64,000 bases of DNA. Source: Ricinus communis (taxonomy: Eukaryota > Streptophyta > Magnoliopsida > Malpighiales > Euphorbiaceae). The position numbers were made by a program, and so were the translations under genes. Shown piece after piece: positions 11,369-23,187 of this stretch; positions within the stretch are counted from its first letter, which is position 1; every line of letters begins with the position of its first letter. The stretch is taken from assembly GCF_019578655.1 (NCBI RefSeq), contig NC_063264.1:20855688-20919687 (forward strand), written 5' to 3'. The notes under the pieces were generated by a model, which made no database searches, was not told the DNA's origin, and saw only the letters and a list, made by a program, of their open reading frames with translations.

Positions 11369-12623
11369 GGCTCTTAAATCAAGTTACTTATCCTTCTTTA
11401 ATGTTTTTTCACTATGTTCTTTAAGTTTCCAAGTGATTTAATTTGTTTCTTGATTGTTATCTTGACTATTCTTGTTTAGGTTGTTCTGAGATTCGAATAA
11501 GAAAAAAGAAAAAAAATGAAAAAAATGAAAATAGAAAAAAATGAAAGAAATGAAAATAGGAAAAAATGAAAATAGGAAAAAAAGAAAGAAAAAGAAAGAC
11601 AAAAATAAAGTAAAAAGAAATCAAATCTTGAAAGAATTTGGTCTCTAAGTGTGGTTCTTGAAGAATCTTGATTTTTGATAAGGTTATTGACTTTGTCTAG
11701 AATTCAGTTAGTGTTTTAATGAAACCCTATTACTAATTTAGTGTCTCATGATGATATTAGGTTTTTTATGAGCCATAATATTGTTGGAATTTATAGGTTT
11801 CCTAATCCCTAAAGGATTCTTAAGCTATATACACTATATCTTGAAAGGAATCCCTATTTATAAGAGAATAGATGGCTGACTTATAGAGAACTACTTAATA
11901 CTCGTTCCTATTATTTTTTTATACTTATACACACAGTTTCAGGATGATTTTCCTTCATCATTTTCATGCTTTTCCTTTGCAATTTTTTGCTTTCATTTTC
12001 TCTTCAAGATTAGGTAGATTTGGCATTCTTGTTGATCAAAGAGGTAACTTTCAATCTTGAACGAATTTTCTTGAATTTTTACATCTTAGATTGTTCCTTT
12101 TGCATGTTCTTTGTTCTTTGAAGCTTTTTGAGTTTTCTAACATTCTTGAACACTAAACTCTTATTCTTATTGCTGTTTTGTTTGTAATTCAAGATTCTTT
12201 ACCAAAAAATACTTTCTTGATTCTTGAACAATTTTCCTTAAATCTTTACATCTTATATGAATTCTTTCACAAGTCTATTGAATCTTTTTGAGTTGTCTAT
12301 TATCCTTGACTCCTATTTTCTTGATTTTATTACTGTTTTGCTTGAAATTCTTGATTGTTACCCACTTGCTTCAACTAGTGTTTTAAAGCTTGATTCTTTA
12401 TGTGTTGCTTGTATAGTTTGAACTTTGTGTGTGAGTTCTTGATTCACATAAGAACATTTGAAACCAAGCTGAGTGGTGTGAGTTTCAACCTTGAGTGTTA
12501 ACATTATTGTGTGTAAACACGAGAGCAAACCCCCATTTTTGGAGAGTAAACACGTAAGGGTGCAGTTATGAGGTCCTAATATTTTTAATTCTTATTTTTG
12601 CATACTAACTTTTTCTTGGAGTA
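11369..12623 (+). other. Untranslated leader of element H
   Basis: About 1.25 kb between primer-binding site and gag without a credible reading frame. It holds an almost pure A/G tract at about 11498-11632 made of AAAAATGAAAATAGG-like steps. The rest is T-rich, with repeated TTCTTGATT words. Nothing else is recognisable in it. Confidence 0.6.
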
Positions 12624-13790
12624 ATGTCAAATACCTCCAGTGGAGGTAGGAGAGAGGAGAATGTGCTTCAACTTAATCATGGCATATCCGCGGGCACAAA
12701 TGCATGAAAATGAAAGAGTGCAATATAGTATAAGTGAACATCAATGAGGCTATGGAAAGGATGTGGTTAGATAAGGCAGCCACCCAAAGAATAATATTAT
12801 AGCATATCAATGCTAATGCTCATGCAGGAAACAATAGGCAAAACTTGGTAGGCAATAAGGAAGATTTAGAACTAGGATATGATGATGATGATAATGCCAC
12901 AATTGTGGGTGTTAGCCGTGGCATGGGTAGAGGAGCTAGGGGAGCCTGAAATAATGCAATGGGTAGAGGGAATCATGGAGGTGAGTTTGGTGGTTACTAT
13001 AAGTATAATGATGATGTGGATAGAAATTTGGGTAGCATCAAACTTAAGATTCCTACCTTTTAGGGAAAATAAGATCCGGAGGCATATTTGGTGTGGGAAA
13101 AGCGAGTAGACCTTATCTTTGATTATCATAACTTTTATGAGGAAAAGAAGGTAAAAGTTAATGGTTATTCGATTTTCTGAGTATGCAATAGTGTGGCGGG
13201 ATCAATTGGTATTGAGTAGGAGAAGAAACATGGAAGAGCCTATTGATACTTGGTATGCTTTGAAAACCATCATGAAAAGACATTTTGTACCTAGACATTA
13301 CCATATGGAGTTACATCAAAGACTCCAAGCTTTGAAGCAAGTTATTAAAAGGGTAGAGGATTATTATAAGGAAATGGAGATGCTCATGATAAGGACTGAT
13401 TTGGATGAAGATAGGGAAGCTACCATGGCACGTTTTATTGGTGGGCTTAATAAGGAGATTGCAGATAGGGTCGAATTGCAACATTATATAGAACTTGAGG
13501 AGTTAGTGCATCTTGCAATTAAGGTTGAAAAGCAATTAAAACCAAGAGAGCAATAAGGTCTGAATAGAAAGGCACTTCAAGGAATAGGCCTAATTGGTCT
13601 AATCAATGGAAAAGAAATAAAAGAGGAGATGATAAGGCTGGTTTTAATGGGAATAAGAGTAAGAATGTTTCAGGCAACAAGGAGACCAACACAGCCGAAG
13701 CGAACACAGGAGAAAATAGGGACATTAAATGCTTCAAGTGTTTGGAGCATGGGCACATTGCTTCACAATGTCTTAATAAGAGGACAATGG
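12624..13790 (+). pseudogene. gag: gag of element H (capsid and zinc knuckle), broken
   Basis: Gag would form the virus-like particle that packages element RNA. The likely start is the ATG at 12624 (MSNTSSGGRRE), but that frame stops within about 25 codons. The capsid core is readable at 13161-13556 (IVWRDQL, HFVPRHYHMELHQRLQ, ATMARFIGGLNKEIADRVE, LEELVHLAIKVEKQL), the typical plant Ty3 retrotrans_gag pattern. A zinc knuckle C-X2-C-X4-H-X4-C (CFKCLEHGHIASQC) is intact at 13730-13771 in another frame. At least three frameshifts or stops separate the pieces. Confidence 0.85.
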
Positions 13791-13984
13791 TTGTTATGGA
13801 GCATGGTGAGATAGAAACAATAAGTGGCAAGAGAAGTGAAGATGAGATACCACCATTAGAGGATCATAGTGATGATTGTATTGAGGGTCCTATGAGAGGT
13901 GATGTTTTGGTTGCTAGGTGAAAACTTAATGCGCAAATGGAGGAGGAAGATAATATGGAGCAATAAAAGGACAACATATTCCAT

Positions 13985-14266
13985 ACTAGATGCCATGTGC
14001 AAGGTAAGACATGCAATGTCATTATTGATAGTGGTAGTTGTACAAACATTGCTAGCACTTTGATGGTAGAGAAATTGGGATTAAATCTCATTCCACATCC
14101 AAAATCTTATAAGTTATTATGGTTAAACAACTATGGTGAGATAAAAGTGAATAAGCAAGTTATTGTGACTTTCATTATTAGGAGGTATTCAGATGAAGTG
14201 TTATGTGATCTAGTGCTAATGCATGCTGGCCATATCTTGCTTGGTAAAAGATGGGTTCCTAAATAG
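13985..14266 (+). pseudogene. Aspartic protease of element H
   Basis: The retropepsin-like domain would cut the Gag-Pol polyprotein. The readable frame 13997-14266 keeps the active-site triad in VIIDSGSCTNIAS (Asp codon at 14027-14029) and the later ILLGKRW flap-like end. It is cut from the upstream gag frame by stop codons near 13920 and 13965 and from the downstream RT by a stop at 14266, so no polyprotein could be made. Confidence 0.8.
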
Positions 14267-14512
14267 GTACTCTTTTGTAAAAGATGGGAGAAAGTCACAC
14301 TTACACCTCTTTCTCCAAAAGAAGTGTATAATGACCAATGTAAGTTGGAGAGGTAAAGGAGTGAGGCTTAAAGTAGCAAAATTGAGGGAGAAAAATCAAT
14401 AAGTATTAAAGATACAAAAGAGAGTTAGGTTCAGCCTAGGGAGAAAAATAAGAAAAAGGGGAGCTTTTTGGCCAGGGAAAGTAAGGTAAGACATGCATTT
14501 CACTGAAGTAAG

Positions 14513-15642
14513 TTGTTATTTATAGTTGCTTGTAAAGATGTTTACCGGAACACTATTGAACTTGGTCTTTCCTTGCCGAATGCATTTGCTGATGTCTTTC
14601 CCGAGGAGATGCAAAGTGGTTTACCACCTCAAAGAGGGATTGAGCATCAAATATACTTCACTCTAGGGGCTGCCATACCAAATAGACCAACCTATAGAAG
14701 TAATCTAGAGGAGACAAAAGAGCTTCAATAGGAAGTGGATGAATTGATGTCGAAAGGGTATATGCGAGAGAGCTTAAGTCCTTATGTTGTTATGATAATT
14801 TAGTTCTAAAGAAGGATGACACTTGGAGAATGTGTGTGGACTACCGTGCAATTAATAAAATAATGGTAAAGTATTATCATTCTATCCCTAGGTTAGATGA
14901 TATGCTTAGTGAGTTGCATGGTGCATGTTACTTTACTAAGATTGATTTGCGTTCAGGATATTATCAAATTTGCATGAAAGTTGGGGATGAATGGAAAACA
15001 ACATTTAAGACTAAGTATGGTCTTTATGAGTGGCTTGTAATGCCATTTGGGCTTAGTAATGCACCTAGAACTTTCATGAGGTATGTATTACATGAATTTC
15101 TAGGTAAATTTGTAGTTGTATATTTTAATGATATTCTAATCTATTCTAAGTATTTCAATGATCATATTATGCATGTGCGTAGGGTCTTAGATTTTTTAGG
15201 AAAGAAAAATTGTTTGGTAATATAAAGAAGTGTAGTTTTTGCATGGATAGAGTCATATCTTTAGGTTTTATTGTTAGTTCTAAAGGTCTAGAGGTTCATG
15301 AGAAAAAGGTGAAAGCAATTAAAAAATGACCGACACCTACCAGCATAAGCCAAGTTAGGAGTTTTCATAGCCTTACTAGTTTTTATAGAAGGTTCATTAG
15401 GAACTTTAGTAGCACTACCGCAACTTTGAATGAGATTTTCAAGAAGAATGTTGGGTTTAATTAGGGTGATGCACAAGAAAATGCTTTTAATTTGCTTAAA
15501 GATAGATTGTGTAATGCTCCTTTGCTGATTTTACCTAACTTTGACAAAACCTTTGAGATTAAATGTGATACTGGTGGCATTGGTGTTAGAGCTATTTTGA
15601 TGCAAGAACAAAGGCCAATTTGCTATTTTAGTGAAAAGCTAA
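14513..15642 (+). pseudogene. pol: Reverse transcriptase and partial RNase H of element H
   Basis: RT copies element RNA into DNA. The N-terminal part (14513-14731) reads LPPQRGIEHQI and NRPTYRSNLEETKELQ, then hits a stop. The palm domain (14830-15225) has [45 protein letters not shown] and MPFGLSNAP. The catalytic box is YFND (15121-15132) where YFDD or YVDD is expected, so the first metal-binding Asp of the pair is Asn. The thumb and connection (QVRSFHSL.SFYRRFIRNFS) follow with stops. RNase H starts (FEIKCDTGGIGV, ICYFSEKLN) and is lost at 15642. Confidence 0.9.
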
Positions 15643-16128
15643 ATGTGCGACGCCGGTACCCAACATAGAGCTGCGACAGAGTGCGAGAGGTTGGCGGAGG
15701 AGCGTGACTTCATTCGACAAGAGGCTTTCCAGCATGACCTTTTACAGCGTCAGGCTGAGTTTCAGAGCCAGATGATGGCTCAGTTTAAGAGGCAGAGGGC
15801 TATGCTTCAGGCTCCATTTCAGCAGGGCGGTAGGTTAGAGGCCTCTATGGCCAATGACATATTTGATGATATTTTTGCTACAAACTATGCCCCTGCCTAT
15901 CCACAGAGCTGGGTTCCAGCGCAGAGCCATTTTGACATCCCTCTAGTGGATGATCCAGCTGACCCTCCCTCTCCGACTGAGCACCCTTCACCACAGCAGC
16001 CTAACGAGCCTCCTATTGACGCTGCTCCTGCTGATCCATCAGCTCCTGCATGTGACACTACTTCCGACCTTCAGAGAGCAGCCACTCCTCCACCACAGAC
16101 CAGCCAATGCCCTGATATCCCTGTTTAG
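15643..16128 (+). CDS. Chimeric 161-aa ORF, coiled coil plus Pro-rich tail, function unknown
   Basis: I do not recognise this protein. The ATG lies in the last codons of the chromovirus RNase H (EKLN context) and the stop lies where the frame enters an Athila-type LTR fragment, so both ends are junction products. The body is clearly more GC-rich than its surroundings. Residues about 12-60 are charged and Gln-rich with heptad-like spacing (ERLAEERDFIRQ, LLQRQAEFQSQMMAQFKRQR), probably a coiled coil. Residues about 95-160 are rich in Pro, Asp and Ala (DPADPPSPTEHPSPQQP). It may be a fragment of the extra ORF some Athila/Tat elements carry, or a captured host exon. Expression is not implied. Confidence 0.4.
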   Translation: MCDAGTQHRAATECERLAEERDFIRQEAFQHDLLQRQAEFQSQMMAQFKRQRAMLQAPFQQGGRLEASMANDIFDDIFATNYAPAYPQSWVPAQSHFDIPLVDDPADPPSPTEHPSPQQPNEPPIDAAPADPSAPACDTTSDLQRAATPPPQTSQCPDIPV

Positions 16129-16835
16129 CTAGATTGGTTAAATCCATTGGGATTTCTTTACTATGTTGTCTTAATGTTATATTGTTGGATTGTTTGAGTT
16201 AGTTTTGTATTCTTCTTGCTTTCAGTATTAATAAGATAATGCATTGTTCATGAGACGTTGTGGATTGTAGTGTTTAGATTGCTTTATGTGATTGAGAAGT
16301 CCATTTGGCAATTGAAATTTTGAATAGCAAGAACTGATTAATAATCACTTAGAGATAAGGATAATTAACTAGCCGGATTAAGAATTAACAAAGCTTAATA
16401 GAGGTGGATTAAAGCTTAATGCTAATTTAAGAATCAATCGTTAGGAAGAGATTCCAACTTTAGGTTATTAGGTTTAGGAATTCGGTTATCTCGAGAGAGA
16501 AACTGAATTCAGTTAAGAATTCGTCCACGGGTAGCATAATTGGAGTCATCAATCCTTTATCTTTTGTTTGATTGCCAATTAGTTTAGGCTCCCTTTGGGT
16601 TTGCTTTCTTGTCTTGGTTGTTTCATTTATCCATTTACTCCTGCATCTCCCTTAGAACTTAGCTTGTAGTTATTAGTTAATTTAGAAATTATTCATCATT
16701 CATTTTAGGTTAATATAACAAAGAACAAAGGATTAACTCTGGGCTTTCACTTTCCCGAGGAATACGACCTTGATACTTGCCATTAGTGCTAGACTGCATC
16801 GATAGGTACACTGCCTTAAATTGTAGTTGCATAGA
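16125..16835 (+). repeat. 3' half of an Athila-type (B family) LTR
   Basis: Matches the last 700-odd bp of the B1 LTR (about 53090-53814) almost colinearly: TTAGCTAGA, GAGACGTTGTG, TAGAGATAAGGATAATTAACT, CTCGAGAGAG and the terminal GATACGACCTTGATACT and CATCGATAGGTACACTGCC boxes. It starts mid-LTR against the chimeric ORF and ends against minus-oriented satellite. Confidence 0.8.
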
Positions 16836-19745
16836 TAGCAATCATGAAAGGACGTGAGCAAGAAGTCTATATTTGCTAGCGCGAGTGTTGATAAATTTGC
16901 AAAGTTCTTCAAAGAACCCATAGCTTGGTTTCCTATAAGGTAGAAGACTGGAATAATATACTCACTAGCCTCAAATATTCAGCTGCATGCGGTTTTCATA
17001 GTGTGGAAGACCTCATTCTATAAGAAAAAGAAACCATAAGCTAAATATGAATAAATAAATAAAGAAAGATGAATAAAAAAAAGTTAAATCAAGAACTAGA
17101 GAACCCTCGTAGTTCCAAATCTTATGGGGCAGCTTAATGAAATAAGAAAAATTCACACGGGTCTACCTAATAACACTTCGATCAAAGTACTTCATTAAGT
17201 GCACCCCAAACATCAAAAATCATGCATTCCAGCTTAGATTAATCAAACATAACATGATTTCTCCCTTATGTGCATGGATTTACATCTTATTATGCTTGAT
17301 CATCAAGCTAAGCACCAATGCGATCGATCAAGCTTGCCAAATGTGTTCCCATGATTCCTTATGCCAATCCTTGTGTCATCAAGAGTCCTCGTGCCTAGAG
17401 GAACAAGGAATGATAGAGACCATAGTGGTGCAAATCCTGAATCAGAATATGTGGTCATGCTTCGATTCTCATCATTCTCTCTTTCCTTCAAAAGAATCGT
17501 CTGTGATCATTTGGATAATGATATCAATATTTCATCAACTAATTTTCTTTCTTTGCATTTGTCCAAGCATTGGATCGGTGCCTATGATTGCCTCTTCCAT
17601 GGGCTTTCACTCAAAACTCGTGTTTATGCTCCCTAAATAAAACCAAACCATAAAACTAGACAGAGAGGCACAAATGAAACGAATAAAATGAGAACGTAGG
17701 TAGGATACCCAAAGTCACCGGTCAAGCCTGTCAATTGAGTTCCCATGATTCCTTAATGGAAACATGAGGAGATTCATGTGGGCATACCTAATAACATTCT
17801 GACCTAATATGCTTTATTATATGCCTCCAAAACATCAAAACGCGCTCATTCTCACTTGCACTAATCAGCAACAACACGATTTCTCCTTTATATGTGTAAT
17901 TTACATTGATCATCAAGCTGAACCCCAATGCCACCGGTCAAACTTGTCAAATGTGTTCCCATGATTCCTTACCCGAATCCTTTTGTCACCAAGAGTCCTC
18001 GTGCTTAGAGGAACAAGGAATGATGGAGAGCCCAATTGTGCAAATCCTGAATTGAAATATTAGGGCGTGCCTTGATTCTCGATGTTCCCTCTTTCCTACA
18101 AAAGATTCGTCCGCTATCATTCGGCCAATGATATCAATACTAGATCAACTAATTTTCTTTCTTCACATTTGTCCAAGCATTGGATAGGTGCCTATGATTG
18201 CCGCTTCTGTGCACTTTAAGTGAACACTTATGTTTATGCTCCCCAAATAAAACCAAACTATTATACTAGACAGAGATTAGAAAGAAAGACACAAAAGATA
18301 CAAATAAAATGAGAACATATATAGGGTTTTTGATCTGATAAGGAAAGAAATCACAAGTTCTTTTTCTGTGCGATTAAGCGGAAGGATCAAATCATATTGA
18401 TTTAAATATAAGGGTATACAAAGAACATAAAAGAAAGGAAGGACGTGAGCAATAAGTCTATGTTCGCTAGTAGGAGTGTTGATAAGTCCATAAGATTTTT
18501 GAAAGAGTCCATAACTTGATTTCCTGCAAGGTAGAAAGCGAAAATAATATGCTCACTAGACTCAAGTATTCGGTTGCATGTAGCTTTTATAGGCGAAAGC
18601 CCTCATTCCATAAGAAGAAGAAACTAGAAGCTAAATATGAGAAAATAAATAAAGAAACATGAATAAAATAAAGTCAAATCAAGAACTAGAGGGAAGTTGA
18701 CTGGCCAACTGCTCTCGTAGTTCCAAATTTTATTAACCAACTTAACAAAAACAAGGGAAAATTCTCATGAGCATACCTAATAACACTGTGACCTAAATTA
18801 CATCATTATAGGTGACCCAAACATCTAAGTGTGCATATTCCCACATGGATTAATTGAAAGCAACATGATTTCTCCATCACGCGTGTGGATCTGTGTCTTG
18901 TCCTACTTGATCATCAAGTCATGCTACAATGCCACTGATGAAGCTTGTCAATTATGTTTCCATGACTCCTTAATGAAAATAAGGAAAAATTCATGTGGCC
19001 ATACCTAATAATACTCCAGCCGAATTTGCTTCATTATATGCCTTCCAAGCACCAAAACGCATGCACTTCCGCTTGTATTAATCGAAAGCAATAGAATTTC
19101 TCCCTTACGTACGTGGATTTGCATCTCGTGCTCGTTGATCATCAAGTCACACCCCAATGCCACAGGTCAATCTTCTTAATTGTGTTCCCATGATTCCTTA
19201 ATGAAAACAAAGAAAAAGCCGAGTGGACATACCAAATAACACTCCAACAATTATGGGCCTACCTTACTTCAATATATGCGTCCAAAACATCAAAAGACTC
19301 CATTACCACTTGTATTATGCTTGGACTAATTGAAAACAACATAATTTCTCCTTAACGCTCATGGATATGTGTCTCCTCCTGCTTGTTCATTAAGCTGAGC
19401 CCCAATGTCATCAGTCAAGCTTATTAATTGCATTACCATGATTCCTTCTGCCAATCCTTAGGTCATCAAGAGTCCTCATGCCTAATGAAATAAAAAATGA
19501 TGGAGACCTCAATGCTGCAAATCCTGAATTAGAATATTTAGGCGTGATTCGATTCTTCGTATTCTCTAATGATATCAATACCCGATCAACTAATTTTATT
19601 TCTTTGCATTTGTTCAAGCATTGGATCAGTGCCTGTTATTGCCATCTCCACGCAGTTTCACTCAATACTCATGGTTATGCTTTCCAAATAAAACCAAGCC
19701 ATCATACCAGATAGAGATTAGAAAGAGAGACACAAACCATCATAA
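16836..19745 (-). repeat. ~1-kb satellite, minus-oriented, with short variant units
   Basis: Several units in minus orientation. Landmarks ATCATCAAGC or ATCATCAAGT lie at about 17303, 17910, 18911 and 19140, with a mutated copy at about 19388. The first interval is shortened by a deletion near 17705. The last three landmarks are only about 228 and 250 bp apart, showing a truncated unit that keeps the TCCTTAATG to ATGCC core. The block ends at about 19745, where a 5'-truncated gag begins. Confidence 0.8.
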
Positions 19746-22500
19746 TAGATTAGAATTTAGGGAGCATTAAACTTAAGATACCTTATTTTTAAGGTAAGTT
19801 AGATTCAGGGGCTTCTTTATAATAGGAAAAGAAAGTGGAACTCATATTTGATTGTCATCAATTTAGCAAGTAGAAGAACGTTAAGCTAGCGGTTACCCAA
19901 TTTTTGGATTATGCCATAGCTTGGTTACTAGGAGGAGAAATCTGGAGTACCCTATTAATACTTGGTATGACATTAAAACACTCATAAGAAAAACATTTTT
20001 ACCTAAGCATTACCAAAGGGAGCTTGTTCAAAGAGTTCAAGTTCTCAAACAAGGTAGTAAGGGTGTTGAAGACTGCTACAAAAGAAAGAGATGATAATGA
20101 CGAGAGCGAACATAGATGAGGACATGGAGGCTGCCATGGCATGTTTTTTGTCTAGTTTGAACAAGAAGATAGTTGACCGAGTGAATATGCAACCTTATAT
20201 GGAGTTAGAGGAGATGGTACACATTGTCGTTAAAGTGGAAAAATAACTCAAAGGAAGAGAGGCAGCAAGATATGTTCCTAAACCTTATTCTAGCTCTAAT
20301 TCTTCTTGGAAAATGGATAGGAAGAGTGATTTTAAGAGTGGAAATAAGGCTGCATATGATGTTGCAAAAGGTAAGGTAGAAATAGGGACACTCTGTGTTG
20401 GAAATATCAAGGAGTAGGTGATATTAGTAAGGAGTGCCCTAATAGGAGGACTATAACCATACAAAATGGTAAGGTAGTGATGGATGATGAAGAGGGCGGC
20501 AATAAGAATAGTAGTGAGGATGAGATGCCTGAACTAGAGAGTGGTAGTGAGGGGAGGGTTAAGGAACCAATTAGGGGTGGTTTGTTGATTACAAGGCATG
20601 CCCTTAATATTCAATCGAAGGAGGATTGCCATAAGGAGCAATGAGACAACTTGTTCCATACAAGGTGCCATGTTCAAGGAAAGGCATGTAATGTTATTGT
20701 TTACAGTTGAAGTTACACTAATATGGTGAGCACATTCTTGATTGATAGGTTCGGGTTGTCTACTATACCATACCCACGACCTTATTAACTTTAGTGGCTT
20801 AATGATTATGGTGAGGTTAAGGTAAGCCAGTGATAAGCATCATACTACACATGTTTTCATGCCCGATTCTTTACATTTTTATGCATGATTATCCCGTTTT
20901 ATGCTAGAATCACCTGTCTTTTGTTTCCTTTCTCATTTCAGGTCATTTTCGAAGGACATCATCAATAATCGAGGGAAATACGTGTGATTACGGACCAAAA
21001 TCCATCAAATTGAGCGAGGACTAGCACCCCGAGGGTTGAGCACGGCCTGGACTCCGGCCGTGCTGAATTGCCAAGAAGATATCCCTAATTGTGCCATTTC
21101 AGCACGACTTCGGAAGCCACCACGGCCTCTAGCACGTCCTGTGGTGGCTCGGCCGACCGGCCGGCACGGAAGGAGTCGGCCTGTGGACTCCACAGTTCGG
21201 CCGACTGGACTCGGGCCGTCTTTGAATCATCACAGCCTGGACTCCGGCCATGCTGAATCAACTATATAGGCAATTTTGAATTCTTTTGGAAGGGGGGATG
21301 AATTTTGGACTCAATTCCAAGACACACACTTAATGAATTGTTTCCTATACATCAATTGTAGACCTTGAGAGATCAAATTCATCAATTGAAGGAGGGATTC
21401 ACTTGTTCCAACATCGAATTGAAGATCAAGACAAACTTTGGGAGCATTCAAGAGGCAACTAGGGTTTGAGATTTCGAATTTGCAAATTTAGGGTTTCTCA
21501 TTCAGCTTGAAAGAGAAGGGTGTACATGCCTTTAATTTTCTTTTCCTTATTTTGTTCCCTAATTGCTTTAACCATGAACATGAGTAGCTAGATCTTTTGA
21601 ATCCATTAGGGTTCACCTTTGTTGATGGATTATGCTTAATTGTTAGTTTTATAATTGTCATTCTTGCAATCTTCTTGCTATTTAGTAATAAAAGTTTGAT
21701 TCAGTTAATTTGAGACGTTGAATTAATTATTTATTAGGTTGTTTCTTGACATTGAGAAATGCTTGTTACAACTGGACATTGAATAGTAAGGACTGGTAGT
21801 TAACACTTAGAGATAAGGTTGATTTACTCGCCGAATTAAGAATTAATAACTCTTAATAGTTTTAAATCATACTTAATGCTAATCTGTAGTAATCCGATAG
21901 GAAGAGATTCCATTAGGTTAGTGCAGGTTTAGGAATTCGGTAAGCTCGAGAGAGGAATCGGGATTCAATTTAGGATTTAGGCACGGGTAAGCAAGATCGG
22001 CAATCCATAAAATCCATCTTTAGAATTCCATCACTTAGACTCCCTTTTGGGTTTGTTTCTCTCTTTGCAATTGTCTTTTGATTGTTCGTTGTCCTTCATT
22101 TACTTAATTGCACTCACAACCATTAGCTGGTATGTTAGAACTTTCACACCCTATTTCAGACTAGATAACATAGCAAGCAGTAGTAACTCTAGGTTCACCT
22201 GATCTCCAGGGATACGACCTTGATACTCACTAGTGCTAGGCTGCATCGGTAGGTTCACTGCCTTAGGTGTAGGTTGCATAAAGGGCCCATCAGCCAGCAA
22301 GCAATTATTTCATTTTCTGTTGGTAAATATCATGTTGAGGTGTTGTGCGATGTAGTACTTATGCATGCTAGTGATATTTTACTTGGGAGACTATGACAAT
22401 TTGATAGAAGGGCGATGCATGATGGGCACCTCAATAGGTATTCAGTGACTAAGGATGGAAGAAAGACTATACTTGCACCACTTTAAGCAAAAGAAGTGTT
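19746..22500 (+). pseudogene. gag: gag and protease of the outer chromovirus remnant, split by a solo LTR
   Basis: Begins inside gag at a LGSIKLKIP-like motif, so the start is lost. The capsid core is readable with stops (RKTFLPKHYQRELVQRVQ, AAMACFLSSLNKKIVDRV, LEEMVHIVVKVEK). The zinc knuckle near 20392-20440 is dead: the second Cys reads Tyr and the His reads Asp. The protease motif near 20690 has lost its Asp and carries a stop in place of the Gly (VIVYS, stop, SYTNM). After the solo LTR, the protease end resumes at about 22298 (EVLCDVVLMHASDILLG). Many stops; not functional. Confidence 0.8.
20831..22292 (+). mobile_element. Athila-like solo LTR (family E)
   Basis: 1462 bp, TGATAAGCATC...GGGCCCATCA, with a perfect 5-bp duplication GCCAG (20826-20830 and 22293-22297). 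It splits the protease remnant of the outer element. A GC-rich block of CACGGCC and GGCCG words (about 21036-21260) precedes a TATATAG box at 21263. The second half shares with the B and G LTRs the boxes GAGATAAGG, CTCGAGAGAGG, GATACGACCTTGATACTC and TGCATCGGTAGGTTCACTGCC. No internal region or second LTR is present, which fits recombination between two LTRs. Confidence 0.9.
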
Positions 22501-22901
22501 TGAAGACTAATGCAAAATGAAAAGGGATGAAAAATAAAAAGAGTGCTTTAGAGAGTGAAAATAAAAGGAGTGTTTTGGACAGTAAAAACAAAAAGATTGA
22601 TGTCGTAGAGGAGTTAGAATGCTTTATTGAAGTCAATGAAGATTCTAAAGGCATGATAAATGAAGATGGTAAAAAAGATAATAATTTATAACTTTTGAGT
22701 GAAACCCAAGATGAAAAGATCATTGTTGAAGATGAAGAAGAAGTTGAGCTGGTGAAGAATGAAGATATTTTGCTTGATGCCATTAAGGCAATTGAATTAT
22801 TGAGATTATTAGCATTGAAAGTATTATTTATTCTAAAGTTCCTTTAACAACTTGTGTGAAAGATTTATAGGTTGATAATGAGTTAGTATTTTTCTTGGAG
22901 A
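22501..22901 (+). pseudogene. Lys/Glu-rich protease-RT linker of the outer remnant
   Basis: About 400 bp of purine-rich sequence that reads as short charged peptides (KSALESENKRS, DEEEVELVKNEDILLDAIKAIE). This is usual for the spacer between protease and RT in these chromoviruses. It is cut at 22901 by the start of the A-type LTR, so RT to integrase were deleted at or before that junction. Confidence 0.6.
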
Positions 22902-23187
22902 TTATACGAACCAAACTAGCACAACCAATCCTCCTCCAACAAGGAGTCTTGAGGATGAAAATCCTACTAGTTCAAGGAATCCTAATCCAAGAAGGAGTCC
23001 TAACTCAACTAGAAATCCTAATCCTGCAAGGAGTCTTGGTGATATTAGGTGTTCAAGAAACAAAAGGAGTCCTAATTTAACTAAGAGTCCTAGTTCAATT
23101 TAAATTACAAGTCAATGAGCTTATCCATGACATTTGGGCCAATAACACATCAAGGCTTGAAGAATTTCATTTAAGTTCAAGGCTCAT
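22902..23187 (+). repeat. A-type LTR, 5' part
   Basis: Starts TTATACGAACCAAACTAGCA, a mutated version of the LTR A start, and has the AGGAGTCCTAA-type U3 repeats. It is interrupted at CTCAT (23183-23187) by C2 and continues at 36431. Joined across the insertion, the order matches the intact LTR at 1576-2490. Confidence 0.85.

Larger units (their letters stand above)
9677..15642 (+). mobile_element. Chromovirus H, 3'-truncated Ty3/gypsy element
   Basis: Order: 5' LTR (9677-11350, carrying another LTR), tRNA-iMet type binding site, long AT-rich leader, broken gag, protease, reverse transcriptase and the start of RNase H. RNase H, integrase and the 3' LTR are missing after 15642. The RT carries chromovirus motifs (GIEHQI, NRP.YRSN.EETKELQ, RLDDML.ELHGA). 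About 30 bp of pol-like sequence precede the LTR. The satellite is plus-oriented to its left and minus-oriented beyond its right side, so the truncation coincides with a rearrangement. Confidence 0.8.

Noticed and set aside
12872..13129. Minus-strand ORF rich in Ile and Ser
   Set aside because: Shadow of the gag region, which reads sensibly on the plus strand.
21005..21269. GC-rich ORFs on both strands (77 and 62 codons) as host exons
   Set aside because: They coincide with the CACGGCC/GGCCG block of a solo LTR with exact target duplications. Similar blocks in other LTRs are not kept in frame.
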